64,000 nt of DNA from Labrys sp. KNU-23 (GTDB lineage: Bacteria; Pseudomonadota; Alphaproteobacteria; Rhizobiales; Labraceae): positions 2,987,501 through 3,051,500 of the forward strand of contig NZ_CP043489.1 in assembly GCF_008330945.1 (NCBI RefSeq), written 5' to 3'. A program made the position numbers and the translations under genes. Shown piece by piece: positions 8,459 to 16,741 of this stretch; position 1 is the first letter of the stretch; each line of letters starts with the position of its first letter. The notes under the pieces were generated by a model. It did no database searches. It saw only the letters and a list, made by a program, of their open reading frames with translations, and was not told the origin of the DNA.

Positions 8459-8731
8459 TCAGGCCGAGGGAATTTCCGGCAGCTTGGGAAGCTTGAGGCG
8501 CACGCCTCGTCCGCCCTCGCGGCTGACGGCATTGTCGCCGATCAGCTCGACGCCGGCGCGATCAAGCGCCTCGATCACTTTCGTCAACGTATCGACCACA
8601 CCGCGAACATTGCCTTCGCTCGCTTCCATGCGCTGAACCGTCGGCAGGGAAACCCCCGACAGGTCAGCGAGCTGGCGCTGGTCGATGCCGAGCAGGGCAC
8701 GGGCAGCGCGCATCTGGGCAGCGGTGATCAT
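8459..8731 (-). CDS. Small XRE-type helix-turn-helix regulator
   Basis: A 90-residue DNA-binding protein. An XRE/Cro HTH covers about residues 4-58, with the helices LGIDQRQLADLSGVSLPTVQRME readable as helix-turn-recognition helix (about 14-36). A short basic tail (REGGRGVRLKLPKLPEIP) follows. The start is taken at MITAAQMRAARALLG; an ATG seven codons earlier is less typical of such proteins. The preceding 30 bp are AT-rich (ATATTGATGCTTATAACATC), plausible for its own promoter and operator. There is no toxin gene next to it, so an antitoxin role has no support here. Confidence 0.75.
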   Translation of the reverse strand: MITAAQMRAARALLGIDQRQLADLSGVSLPTVQRMEASEGNVRGVVDTLTKVIEALDRAGVELIGDNAVSREGGRGVRLKLPKLPEIPSA

Positions 8732-9400
8732 AGGCAGCCTCGCATTTATCAAATACTACATTTCAATATTGATGCTTATAACATCAAATAAGATGTATAA
8801 ATCATCGATACTGGCGGTGTCTGCAGGCGCAGGAGGGAAGATCTCCACACCCGCGTACGCTGCATCGCCCTATAGCTGAAGCGGTTTGCGATTTCACCGA
8901 CTCACCTCGAATCGCAAAGACGCATCGAAGCGAAGAGTTAGAGCAAAGTGGCGTTTTCGCCTAAACGCGCTTTGCACCTTGCCCTGGGATCGCAGGCACT
9001 CTTGCCCATAGGCGCTAATTTTACGGCTAAAGGCACAGGTAGCGTAGAGGGGCGATCTCCAGATCGAGCGCCTTTGTCTGCCATTGCGCTCGACATCGCC
9101 AAGATGGTCGATCTTGCTCCATCAATCGAGGGAGTTGTGGAAGATCACCATCCAATCCGGTGTTCCCACCCAGAGTCAGGGCCTATGGGCATCCTTGCCT
9201 GCTCATGGAGAGCTCCAGCTCGTCGAGAAGAAGGGCAGGCAGAGATGCCTGTGGTCCCTCGCGGATCTGTCTTCCTGGCTCCGAACGCGCTTTGCTCGAG
9301 GAAAGGCCGCCTACGTCCAAAAAAATGCCGGTATGGGCGAGCGGCGCAGCTCGATTTCGCGTATCAGCAAGTCACGATCTGATTGGTAGTGGCTGACATC
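8732..9400. other. Non-coding or decayed interval before hyuA-type gene
   Basis: A 669-bp stretch without a convincing gene. It contains an AT-rich promoter-like patch (about 8745-8810), one Rep-A copy (8881-8976), and a second Rep-A-like end (CGCGCTTTGCTCGAGGAAA) near 9280-9302. Open frames between 9000 and 9390 have no recognisable domain and lack ribosome-binding sites. Confidence 0.5.
8881..8976. repeat. Rep-A dispersed repeat, copy 2
   Basis: Same block order as the copies at 3181-3270 and 29575-29670: TTTGCGATTT, CGAATCGCAAAGACGC, TCGAAGC, AGAGCAAA and ACGCGCTTTGC. Confidence 0.65.
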
Positions 9401-11389
9401 ATGGCTGTTTTGTTGGGTATCGATACGGGCGGCACCTTCACCGATGCCGTCCTCTATGACGAGGAGAGGGGCGTTCTCGCCAAGGCCAAGTCGCTCACCA
9501 CCCATCATGATCTCGCCATCGGTGTCGGCGGCGCCGTCGGCGCCGTGCTGGCCCAGTCCGACATTGCGCCTGCGCGCATCGCCCTGGTCTCGCTCTCCAC
9601 CACGCTCGCCACCAACGCCATGGTGGAGGGGCAGGGCGGGCGTGTCGGTCTGGTCTATATCGGCTTCGATGCCGACGATGCCGAGCGGCCGGATCTCAAG
9701 GCGGCGCTGAACGGCGACCCGGTTCTGCTGATTGCCGGCGGACACGACGCCATGGGCCAGGTGCGCGCTCCGCTCGACGAAGCAGCGCTGATCAATGAGG
9801 CCCGCGCCCTGGCGCCGGGGCTGACCGGTTTTGCGGTGACCGGCCGCTTTGCCGTGCTCGATCCCAGCCATGAGATCGCGGCGCGCGAGATCCTGCGGCG
9901 CGAAACCGGCCTGCCGGTCACCTGCGGCCACGAACTCTCCGCCAAGCTGGACGGGCCGAAGCGCGCCTTGACCTGCGTGCTCAACGCGCGCCTGATCCAT
10001 CTCCTCGAGGCACTGATCGCCGCGACCGAGGGGCGGCTCGCGGCGCTGGGCATCGCCGCGCCCTTGATGGTGGTGCGCGGCGACGGCTCGCTGGTGGCGG
10101 CCGAGGTCGCCAAGGCCAAGCCTATCGAGACGATCTTCTCCGGCCCGGCCGCCAGCGCCGTGGGCGGTGCCTTTCTCGCCGGCGCCCCGGACGCCCTGAT
10201 TTCCGATATCGGCGGCACCACCACCGATGTCGTCGTGCTGCGCGGTGCCAGGCCCCGCATCGATGCGGCCGGCGCCTTGATCGGCGGTTTCCGCACCATG
10301 GTCGAGGCCATCGCCATCCGCACCTGCGGCCTCGGCGGCGACAGCGAGGTAGCGATCGAACAGCATGGCCTGGACACCTCGCTCAAGCTAGGCCCGCGCC
10401 GCGCCGTGCCTTTGTCCCTGCTCGCCGACAGCCATGCCGACCTCGTGCATTCGACGCTCGACCGCCAGCTCAGGGCCGACCTGCCCAACGACCTCTTCGG
10501 GCGCTTTGCCCTGCGCCTGCACCCGCCCCTGGCGGAATTGCCGGCTTTGGAGGCCGAGGTACTGGCGCGACTGGAGGCTGGCCCCATGGCCGCCGACAAG
10601 CTGATCAACAACCGGCGCGAGCTCAATGCGCTGCAGCGCCTAGTCAACCGGCGCCTGGCCATCATGGCGGCGCTGACGCCCTCCGATGCGGCCCACCAGC
10701 TCGGCCTGCATCATGCCTGGGACAAGGTGGCGGCCGAGAAGGGGCTGACCTTGTTCGCCAGGCGGCGCAACGCCATGGGGCTGCCTTTCTCCGACAGCGC
10801 CGAGGATCTGGCGCGGCGTATCATCGAGACCCTTACCCGCCGTTCGGCCGAGTTTCTCCTGGAATGCGCCCTGGCCGAGGACGGCTTCCGCGAGGCGGGC
10901 CTGTCGCGTCATGCCCTGGCGGTGGCGGCGCTCGACGGCCATAGCGGCCTGGTCAAGATCGGCCTGTCGCTCACGGCCCCGGTGGTCGGGCTCGGCGCCT
11001 CGGCCGCGACCTATTATGGGGATATCGCCGGCCTGGTCGGCGCGCCTTCGCTGGTGCCTGAACATGCCGAGGTCGCCAATGCCGTCGGCGCCGTGGTCGG
11101 CGGCGTGCATGTCTCGGCCGAGGTAAAGGTGCTGCAGCCGGTGGAGGGGATTTTCCGGGTGTTCACGCGGTCGGGCACGCGCGACATCCTCGATCTCACG
11201 GAAGCCCTGGTTCACGCGCAGGAGGCGGCACGGATCCAGGCGGAGAGCGACGCGCTCACGGCGGGCGCGGCTACGGTCGAGACCTCGGTCAGCGTGGACG
11301 AGAAGAAGATCGTGGCCGAGGGCCGGGAATTGTTCGTCGAGGCGCTGGTGACGGCCCGGGCGTCGGGCCGGCCGAGGATCAGCGTGTAG
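9401..11389 (+). CDS. Hydantoinase/oxoprolinase family protein (HyuA type)
   Basis: A 662-residue member of the hydantoinase A/oxoprolinase family, whose characterised relatives couple ATP hydrolysis to opening of cyclic amides or carboxylation of small ketones. The N-terminal Hydant_A_N ASKHA fold begins GIDTGGTFTDAVLYD at about 6-20. The second phosphate-binding motif SDIGGTTTDVVVLRG and the adenosine motif CGLGGDSEV follow near 268-315. The ATG at 9401 is used because it places the GIDTGGT strand at the N terminus; a TTG six codons upstream is the alternative. Family members usually sit with a HyuB partner or a DUF917 protein. Neither is adjacent, so substrate and reaction are open. Confidence 0.87.
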   Translation: MAVLLGIDTGGTFTDAVLYDEERGVLAKAKSLTTHHDLAIGVGGAVGAVLAQSDIAPARIALVSLSTTLATNAMVEGQGGRVGLVYIGFDADDAERPDLKAALNGDPVLLIAGGHDAMGQVRAPLDEAALINEARALAPGLTGFAVTGRFAVLDPSHEIAAREILRRETGLPVTCGHELSAKLDGPKRALTCVLNARLIHLLEALIAATEGRLAALGIAAPLMVVRGDGSLVAAEVAKAKPIETIFSGPAASAVGGAFLAGAPDALISDIGGTTTDVVVLRGARPRIDAAGALIGGFRTMVEAIAIRTCGLGGDSEVAIEQHGLDTSLKLGPRRAVPLSLLADSHADLVHSTLDRQLRADLPNDLFGRFALRLHPPLAELPALEAEVLARLEAGPMAADKLINNRRELNALQRLVNRRLAIMAALTPSDAAHQLGLHHAWDKVAAEKGLTLFARRRNAMGLPFSDSAEDLARRIIETLTRRSAEFLLECALAEDGFREAGLSRHALAVAALDGHSGLVKIGLSLTAPVVGLGASAATYYGDIAGLVGAPSLVPEHAEVANAVGAVVGGVHVSAEVKVLQPVEGIFRVFTRSGTRDILDLTEALVHAQEAARIQAESDALTAGAATVETSVSVDEKKIVAEGRELFVEALVTARASGRPRISV

Positions 11390-11418
11390 GACTACAGTCG
11401 TAGTTCTGTTCTTCCCCC

Positions 11419-11504
11419 GTCATTGCGAGCGTAGCGAAGCAATCCAGAAGCCACGGATGCCGTGTTTCTCGGCCCTTGGATTGCTTCGCTACGCTCGCAA
11501 TGAC
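11419..11504. repeat. Rep-C palindromic repeat, copy 1
   Basis: A perfect 28-bp inverted repeat (11419-11446 and 11477-11504) starting GTCATTGCGAGCGTAGCGAA, with a 30-bp loop. It is the clearest member of a family also at 14604-14688 and, more diverged, at 19551-19638. It occupies the 366-bp gap between the HyuA-type gene and the GAF regulator; the rest of that gap has an AT-rich stretch near 11590-11650 that could hold the regulator promoter. Confidence 0.8.
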
Positions 11505-11755
11505 GATAGAGACCGCTGGGAACAGGAACTGCAACTGTATCCGTAAGCCGGAAGGAGCGTGAATCTGCCGCCTCTGCGCGATGTTGACGCATCGAATTGT
11601 AAATTCATTTTCCAAAACGTTTTGGACGATGATGAAAATCGCAGCTGCGATTGACAGGGCATGAAATTCCGGGGGAAGATACCGTTAACCGCGTCGATGT
11701 CGGGGAGAGGGCTGTCGAGCTCCCCCTATCGCAATGCATGCGGAGGGCGGAGCGA

Positions 11756-12739
11756 ATGCCAGGAATGGGTAAGTCGGACCGTCTGCATCATGCGGATCTG
11801 GTCTATGCCACCTTGAATGACGGCACCTCGGGGGCCCAGTCCGCGGTCGCGGCTTCCTGGTCGCGCTCCCTCAGCCATTATGGCCTCGATCCCGATCATG
11901 CCCCTCCGCCCCACCGGCTCGGTGCAAGCGAATTCAAGGCGGCCCTGTCGCGCATGGAGCTGCTGGTGCGGCTGTCGCAGGGAACGCTCGATCGCCTGTT
12001 CCAGGCGGTCGGCGATGCCGGTTGCTGCGTGCTCCTTACCGATGACGACGGCGTGCCGCTGGATCGACGCGGTGTGACGGGCGACGATGCCGATTTCGAG
12101 GCGCTCGGGCTGTGGACGGGCATGGTCTGGAGCGAAAAGAACGAGGGCACCAACGGTGTCGGCACCTGCATTGCCGAAGGGCGGGCGCTGACCATCCATC
12201 GCGACCAGCATTTCCTGACCCGCAATATCGGGCTGAGCTGCACGGTGGCGCCGATCTGGGACGCGAATGGCCGCCTGATGGGGACGCTCGACGTCTCGAC
12301 CTGCCGTTCCGATCTGACGCCGGCCCTGTTGAAGCTGGTGGCCGCGGCGACACGGGATGCGGCTGTTCGCATCGAGACCCAGCATTTCCGCGAGGCCTTT
12401 CGCCATGCGCGCATCCTGGTCGGGCCCGATGGCGGTTCCGGCCCGGCCGGCCTGCTGGCCGTCGACAGGGAGGATCTGGTGATCGGTGCCAGCCGTGCGG
12501 CCCGCCTCGTCTATGGGTTGACGGACGAGCATCTGCGGAATCCCTTCCCCGCGAGTGATCTCGTCGACGGTGAAACGGTGCTGCCCGGCGAGGGGTTGCT
12601 TGCCGGCGAGCGTGCCGCCGTGCGCCAGGCGCTGTCGCGGGCGAAAGGCAATGTCTCCGCCGCAGCCCGCCTCCTCGGCGTCAGTCGCGCCACCATGCAC
12701 CGCAAGATCGCGCGCCTCGGCATCGGCCGCGAGAGCTGA
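11756..12739 (+). CDS. GAF domain and Fis-type HTH regulator (AcoR-like, lacking AAA+ domain)
   Basis: A 327-residue transcription regulator. The N-terminal half matches AcoR-type sensor regions, with a GAF domain at about 75-205 containing EKNEGTNGVGTCIAEG and GTLDVST. The C terminus is a Fis-type HTH (AKGNVSAAARLLGVSRATMH, about 290-322). The AAA+ sigma-54 interaction domain present in full AcoR is absent, so it should not activate sigma-54 polymerase. The start is placed at the ATG after GGAGGGCGGAG; a longer frame reaches 11651. It stands directly before the aldehyde dehydrogenase and DUF779 genes, which it probably controls through the palindrome at 12858-12875. Confidence 0.85.
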   Translation: MPGMGKSDRLHHADLVYATLNDGTSGAQSAVAASWSRSLSHYGLDPDHAPPPHRLGASEFKAALSRMELLVRLSQGTLDRLFQAVGDAGCCVLLTDDDGVPLDRRGVTGDDADFEALGLWTGMVWSEKNEGTNGVGTCIAEGRALTIHRDQHFLTRNIGLSCTVAPIWDANGRLMGTLDVSTCRSDLTPALLKLVAAATRDAAVRIETQHFREAFRHARILVGPDGGSGPAGLLAVDREDLVIGASRAARLVYGLTDEHLRNPFPASDLVDGETVLPGEGLLAGERAAVRQALSRAKGNVSAAARLLGVSRATMHRKIARLGIGRES

Positions 12740-12745
12740 ATCCCG

Positions 12746-12850
12746 GAGCGCGGACATCCCAGCGACATGAAGACATGTCGCGACGTCCGCTCTTCCTCTC
12801 CTGCGAGCGCGGCGATTCCAAGAGCGGACTGGAAGTCCGCGCTCCCAGGG
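12746..12850. repeat. Rep-B intergenic palindromic repeat, second copy
   Basis: Two stacked hairpins: GAGCGCGGACATC...GACGTCCGCTCTT (about 12746-12794) and AGAGCGGACT/AGTCCGCGCTC (about 12820-12845). The first resembles the left half of 2291-2420. It lies between the GAF regulator stop and the 18-bp palindrome. Confidence 0.6.
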
Positions 12851-12857
12851 GCTCACC

Positions 12858-12875
12858 TGTCTCATCGATGAGACA
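12858..12875. promoter_or_regulatory. Perfect 18-bp palindrome, candidate binding site of the GAF-Fis regulator
   Basis: TGTCTCATCGATGAGACA reads identically on both strands and lies about 115 bp upstream of the aldehyde dehydrogenase ATG. Fis-type HTH dimers bind such dyads. I found no convincing -24/-12 sigma-54 element in the interval, which agrees with the regulator lacking an AAA+ domain. The binding partner is inferred. Confidence 0.6.
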
Positions 12876-12990
12876 CATCGCTGGCGCCATCGTCTCCGCC
12901 CATCCTGACAAGGCCCGCTCGTGCGCCCATCCTCCCGACCAGACGACGCCAGTCACAGAACCTCAATTGGCGCGCTGAAGGAGGAAATTG

Positions 12991-14508
12991 ATGAACAAGC
13001 CCGAGATCGTCCGCTCGCCCGGAACGCTGTTCAAGCCCCGCTACGGCAATTTCATCGGCGGTCAATGGCAGGAGCCGCGCAGCGGCAAATATTTCGAGAA
13101 CACCTCGCCCGTAAACGGCAGGGTCCTCTGTGAGATCGCCCGTTCCGATGCCGCTGACGTCGAAGCCGCCCTCGACGCGGCCCACGCCGCCAAGGACGCC
13201 TGGGGCCGCACCAGCGCGACGGAACGATCGCTGCTGCTGCTGCGCATCGCCCAGGTGATCGAAGACAATCTGGAAACGCTCGCTCTGGCCGAGACCTGGG
13301 ACAATGGCAAGCCGATCCGCGAGAGCACGGCCGCCGATTTGCCGCTCGGCGTCGACCATTTCCGCTACTTCGCCGGCGTGCTGCGCGCCCAGGAAGGCGG
13401 TATCTCCGAGATCGACCACGACACCGTCGCCTATCATTTCCATGAACCGCTCGGCGTCGTCGGCCAGATCATCCCCTGGAACTTCCCGCTGCTGATGGCG
13501 ATATGGAAGCTTGCCCCGGCACTCGCCGCCGGCAATTGCGTGGTGATCAAGCCCGCCGAGCAGACGCCTGCCTCCATCCTGGTCCTGGCCGAGCTGATCG
13601 GCGACATCCTGCCGCCCGGCGTGCTCAACATCGTCAACGGCTTTGGATTGGAAGCCGGCAAACCTTTGGCTTCTTCCAACCGGATCGCCAAGATCGCCTT
13701 CACCGGCGAGACCACCACCGGCCGCCTGATCATGCAATATGCCAGCCAGAACCTGATCCCGGTGACGCTGGAGCTCGGCGGCAAGTCGCCGAACATCTTC
13801 TTCAAGGACGTCGCCGCCGAAGACGACGATTTCCTCGACAAGGCGATCGAGGGCTTCGTGATGTTCGCCCTCAACCAGGGCGAAGTCTGCACCTGCCCGA
13901 GCCGCGCGCTCGTGCATGAAAGCATCTATGACCGCTTCATCGAGAAGGCCCTGAAGCGCGTCGCCGCCATCAAGCAGGGCGACCCGCTCGACCCGACCAC
14001 CATGATCGGTGCGCAGGCCTCCTCCGAACAGCTCGAGAAGATCCTGAGCTATTTCGACATCGGCCGCCAGGAAGGCGCCGAAGTGCTGATCGGCGGCGAG
14101 CGCAACGAACTGCCCGGCGAGCTCGCCGGTGGCTATTACGTCAAGCCGACGGTGTTCAAGGGCCACAACAAGATGCGGATCTTCCAGGAGGAGATCTTCG
14201 GCCCGGTGGTCTCCGTCACCACCTTCAAGGATGACGAGGAAGCACTCTCCATCGCCAACGATACGCTCTATGGCCTGGGTGCCGGCATCTGGACGCGGGA
14301 CGGCACGCGCGCCTATCGCTTTGGCCGCGCCATCCAGGCCGGCCGCGTCTGGACCAATTGCTACCACGCCTATCCGGCCCATGCGGCCTTCGGCGGCTAC
14401 AAGCAGTCCGGCATCGGCCGCGAGAACCACAAGAAGATGCTCGATCACTACCAGCAGACCAAGAACATGCTGGTCAGCTACTCCCCCAAGAAGCTTGGCT
14501 TCTTCTGA
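12991..14508 (+). CDS. exaC: NAD+-dependent aldehyde dehydrogenase, ExaC/AcoD-like
   Basis: A 505-residue cytosolic aldehyde dehydrogenase oxidising short-chain aldehydes such as acetaldehyde to acids. Its sequence runs closely with the Pseudomonas ExaC/AcoD group (FKPRYGNFIGG, WDNGKPIRES, IIPWNFPLLMAIWKLAPALA). The catalytic Cys300 lies in QGEVCTCPSR and the general base Glu261 in LELGGKSP. AAGGAGG sits 6 bp before the ATG; a TTG just upstream is rejected. A DUF779 gene follows, a pairing that recurs in this group, and the GAF-Fis regulator precedes it, so the set looks like an alcohol- or acetoin-responsive unit. The symbol reflects similarity, not proven orthology. Confidence 0.93.
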   Translation: MNKPEIVRSPGTLFKPRYGNFIGGQWQEPRSGKYFENTSPVNGRVLCEIARSDAADVEAALDAAHAAKDAWGRTSATERSLLLLRIAQVIEDNLETLALAETWDNGKPIRESTAADLPLGVDHFRYFAGVLRAQEGGISEIDHDTVAYHFHEPLGVVGQIIPWNFPLLMAIWKLAPALAAGNCVVIKPAEQTPASILVLAELIGDILPPGVLNIVNGFGLEAGKPLASSNRIAKIAFTGETTTGRLIMQYASQNLIPVTLELGGKSPNIFFKDVAAEDDDFLDKAIEGFVMFALNQGEVCTCPSRALVHESIYDRFIEKALKRVAAIKQGDPLDPTTMIGAQASSEQLEKILSYFDIGRQEGAEVLIGGERNELPGELAGGYYVKPTVFKGHNKMRIFQEEIFGPVVSVTTFKDDEEALSIANDTLYGLGAGIWTRDGTRAYRFGRAIQAGRVWTNCYHAYPAHAAFGGYKQSGIGRENHKKMLDHYQQTKNMLVSYSPKKLGFF

Positions 14509-14543
14509 TCCGTGCCAGAGCACTTTGCTCCGGGGATTGCCTT

Positions 14544-14573
14544 GGCCGCCCGGTTCACGCCGGGCGGCCTTTT
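14544..14573 (+). terminator. Rho-independent terminator after aldehyde dehydrogenase
   Basis: Perfect 10-bp stem GGCCGCCCGG/CCGGGCGGCC with a 6-nt loop and TTTT, 35 bp after the stop. Some transcription may still read into the DUF779 gene. Confidence 0.8.
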
Positions 14574-14603
14574 CGACAGCGCTGCTGAAGCTAACCGACT
14601 ATT

Positions 14604-14688
14604 GTCATTGCGAACGCAGTGAGGCAATCCGGACGCCACAACGCGGTACCTGGCGAAGGCTGGATCGCTTTACTGCGTTCGCAAGGAC
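14604..14688. repeat. Rep-C palindromic repeat, copy 2
   Basis: Arms GTCATTGCGAACGCAGTGAG and TTTACTGCGTTCGCAAGGAC form an imperfect palindrome of the same family as 11419-11504. It lies between the aldehyde dehydrogenase terminator and the DUF779 gene. Confidence 0.75.
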
Positions 14689-14724
14689 GACGGTCGCGAT
14701 GCATTTCGGTACGGGAGAAGCATC

Positions 14725-15108
14725 ATGGACGACATCACTATAGAGCGCGTGACGGCGACGCCGGCCGCCCTCGACCTGATCGCCAGCCTCCAGGCCCGCT
14801 ATGGCCCGGTACTGTTCCACCAGTCGGGCGGGTGCTGCGACGGCTCCTCGCCGATGTGCTATCCGCGGGGCGAGTTCATCATCGGGGACCAGGACGTGCT
14901 GCTGGGCAGCATCGGCGAGGCCCCCGTCTATATCAGTGCGCCGCAGTTTGCCGCCTGGAGCCACACCCAGCTGATCATCGACGTGGTGCCGGGGCGTGGC
15001 GGCATGTTCTCGCTGGAGAACGGCACGGAAAAGCGCTTCATCACCCGTTCACGCACCTTCTCGGGTGAGGAGATCTGCGTGCTGCCGGCCGTGAGAAGCG
15101 GGGCCTGA
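14725..15108 (+). CDS. DUF779 domain-containing protein
   Basis: A 127-residue cytosolic protein matching the DUF779 family from start to end. The signature HQSGGCCDGSSPMCYPRGEF (about 32-51) has three cysteines in a compact cluster that could bind metal or be redox-active. DUF779 genes are often found next to acetaldehyde dehydrogenase genes of the ExaC/AcoD type, and that context holds here; their biochemical role is not established. GGGAGAAGC lies before the ATG. A terminator and a Rep-C repeat separate it from the dehydrogenase, so it may be transcribed by read-through or by its own promoter. Confidence 0.87.
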   Translation: MDDITIERVTATPAALDLIASLQARYGPVLFHQSGGCCDGSSPMCYPRGEFIIGDQDVLLGSIGEAPVYISAPQFAAWSHTQLIIDVVPGRGGMFSLENGTEKRFITRSRTFSGEEICVLPAVRSGA

Positions 15109-15137
15109 AGCGTTTCCCGCGCACCCGGATACTTCGC

Positions 15138-15893
15138 TCAGCCGCGGCCGACCAGCGGCATCTTGGTGGCCATCACCGTCATGAACTGCACATTGGCTTC
15201 GAGCGGCAGGCCGGCCATGTAGACCACCGCATCGGCGACATGCTTCACGTCGAAGGTCGGCTCGGGCTTGATCGAGCCGTCGGCCTGCGGCACGCCGCCC
15301 GGCATCTTGGACGCCATCGGCGTCAGCGTGTTGCCGATGTCGATCTGGCCGCAGGCAATGTCATATTTGCGCCCGTCCAGCGATGACGACTTGGTGAGGC
15401 CGGTGACTGCATGCTTGGAAGCAGTGTAGGGCGCCGAATTCGGGCGCGGCGCGGTGGCCGAGATCGAGCCATTGTTGATGATGCGCCCGCCCCGCGGCTC
15501 CTGCGCCTTCATCACCCGGAAGGCCTCCTTGGTGCATAGGAACACGCCGGTGACGTTGGTGTCGATCACGGCCTTCCACTGTTCGAAGGGCAGGTCCTCG
15601 ATCGGCACGCCCGGCGCGATGGTGCCGGCATTGTTGAAGACGAGATCGACACGGCCGAGGGCGGCGACGGTGGCATCGAACAGCGCCGCAACCGAAGCGG
15701 GATCGGTGACGTCGGAGGGGATGGCGCGGGCAGAGGCCGCCTGTGGGCTTTCGGCGATCGCCGCTTCCAGGGCCTCCTTGCGACGCCCCGTGAAGACGAC
15801 AGACCAGCCATCGCCCAAAAGCGCATGCGCGACGGCCTTGCCGATGCCGCTGGCGGCGCCCGTGACGATGGCGATCTTTCCTTGACCCGACAT
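15138..15893 (-). CDS. SDR family oxidoreductase
   Basis: A 251-residue short-chain dehydrogenase. TGAASGIG is at 11-18, NNAG at 87-90, and Ser143, Tyr156 and Lys160 (YTASK) form the catalytic set. The segment after the active site (SSSLDGRKYDIACGQIDIGN) resembles SDRs annotated as 3-oxoacyl-ACP reductase-like enzymes, but the isolated position argues against fatty-acid synthesis. It is convergent with the DUF779 gene and divergent from the next small gene. CGGGAGGAA precedes the ATG. The substrate is unknown. Confidence 0.88.
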   Translation of the reverse strand: MSGQGKIAIVTGAASGIGKAVAHALLGDGWSVVFTGRRKEALEAAIAESPQAASARAIPSDVTDPASVAALFDATVAALGRVDLVFNNAGTIAPGVPIEDLPFEQWKAVIDTNVTGVFLCTKEAFRVMKAQEPRGGRIINNGSISATAPRPNSAPYTASKHAVTGLTKSSSLDGRKYDIACGQIDIGNTLTPMASKMPGGVPQADGSIKPEPTFDVKHVADAVVYMAGLPLEANVQFMTVMATKMPLVGRG

Positions 15894-16044
15894 AGGGTTC
15901 CTCCCGATTCCAATTCGATTTGTGCTGCAACGCGCAGTCCGGCCCGGCCAGGCGGGGTACCGCAGGGCAAGTCGACGCTTCCGTTGTCAGACAAATATCT
16001 CTAATCGGAATTTTCGGATAGGGCGAGCCTCCAAGAGAGACAAC

Positions 16045-16425
16045 ATGTCAGATCTTCACATCCGCAAGCTTTGCAACGCCCTCATTCCCAATGCGATGCC
16101 TTCCGGGTTGGTGCCTGGAGTCGTGGTCAACACCGTTGATCGCATGAGCCGCAAGGCGGGAGGCCTATGGGTCGGCGGCCACGTCGAGATCACGCCGGAA
16201 GGGCTGTCCTTCGCCGCCAATGGCCTCAACAAGGCCTTTCACGCCGGCCTGCAGCCGGTCCACATTCCGATGGCCTCGATCCGCAAGACCTGGCGGGAAT
16301 TCGGCTGGGTCACCGGCATCGTCGCCGTCGGGCATGACGAGGGCACGTTTCGTTTCCGCTGCTTTGGCGCCGGCAAGGTCGCGGCGGCGCTGGAAAAACA
16401 TATCGCGGGGCGGCAGGAGCGGTGA
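16045..16425 (+). CDS. Hypothetical protein, possible GRAM/PH-like fold
   Basis: A 126-residue cytosolic protein without signal peptide or membrane helices. The core (GGLWVGGHVEITPEGLSF, VHIPMASIRKTWREFGWVTG, GTFRFRCFGAGKVAAALEKH) has the strand pattern and final helix of GRAM or PH-like domains, which bind lipids or proteins. This is an inference from pattern only. The start is taken at MSDLHIRKLCN, after AAGAGAGAC; the frame extends 41 codons further upstream into the SDR promoter region, which I reject. Confidence 0.65.
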   Translation: MSDLHIRKLCNALIPNAMPSGLVPGVVVNTVDRMSRKAGGLWVGGHVEITPEGLSFAANGLNKAFHAGLQPVHIPMASIRKTWREFGWVTGIVAVGHDEGTFRFRCFGAGKVAAALEKHIAGRQER

Positions 16426-16493
16426 TCGATCGCTCGGTGAAAGAGCTTGCCTTGTCCGTAGACTCGCAGCGTTCCAAGATATGGCGCAGAGAT

Positions 16494-16630
16494 CCCTCCC
16501 CGACTTGGGGGGGGGCGGCGAAGCCGGCTCGGGTGGGGGAGAGTGGCGCAGGAGAAAAGAAGCTCGCTCGCGCCACTCTCCCCCTTCCGCCGCTGCTATG
16601 CAGCGCCACCTTCCCCGAAACCGGGGAAGG
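16494..16630. repeat. G/C-rich palindromic element
   Basis: A perfect 15-bp inverted repeat (GGGGGAGAGTGGCGC, 16536-16550, against 16571-16585) sits beside a second hairpin (CCTTCCCCG aaac CGGGGAAGG, about 16610-16628). It fills most of the 316-bp gap between the convergent small gene and HAD gene. Looks like a REP-type intergenic element; the second hairpin could also act as a terminator. Confidence 0.6.
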
Positions 16631-16741
16631 ATTATTGTGTTTTGTCCAGCTCGGCCGAGATATGCGAAGCAGATAGCCGAGGGCGATAGAGCGTACTTTA
16701 CCAAGGCGCAGGAGCTTGCCGTTGTGAAGCGCCTCAGTTTC

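Noticed and set aside
12876..12990. Possible sigma-54 (-24/-12) promoter before the aldehyde dehydrogenase
   Set aside because: TGGC-like words occur, but none has a GC dinucleotide at the required spacing, and the regulator lacks the AAA+ domain.
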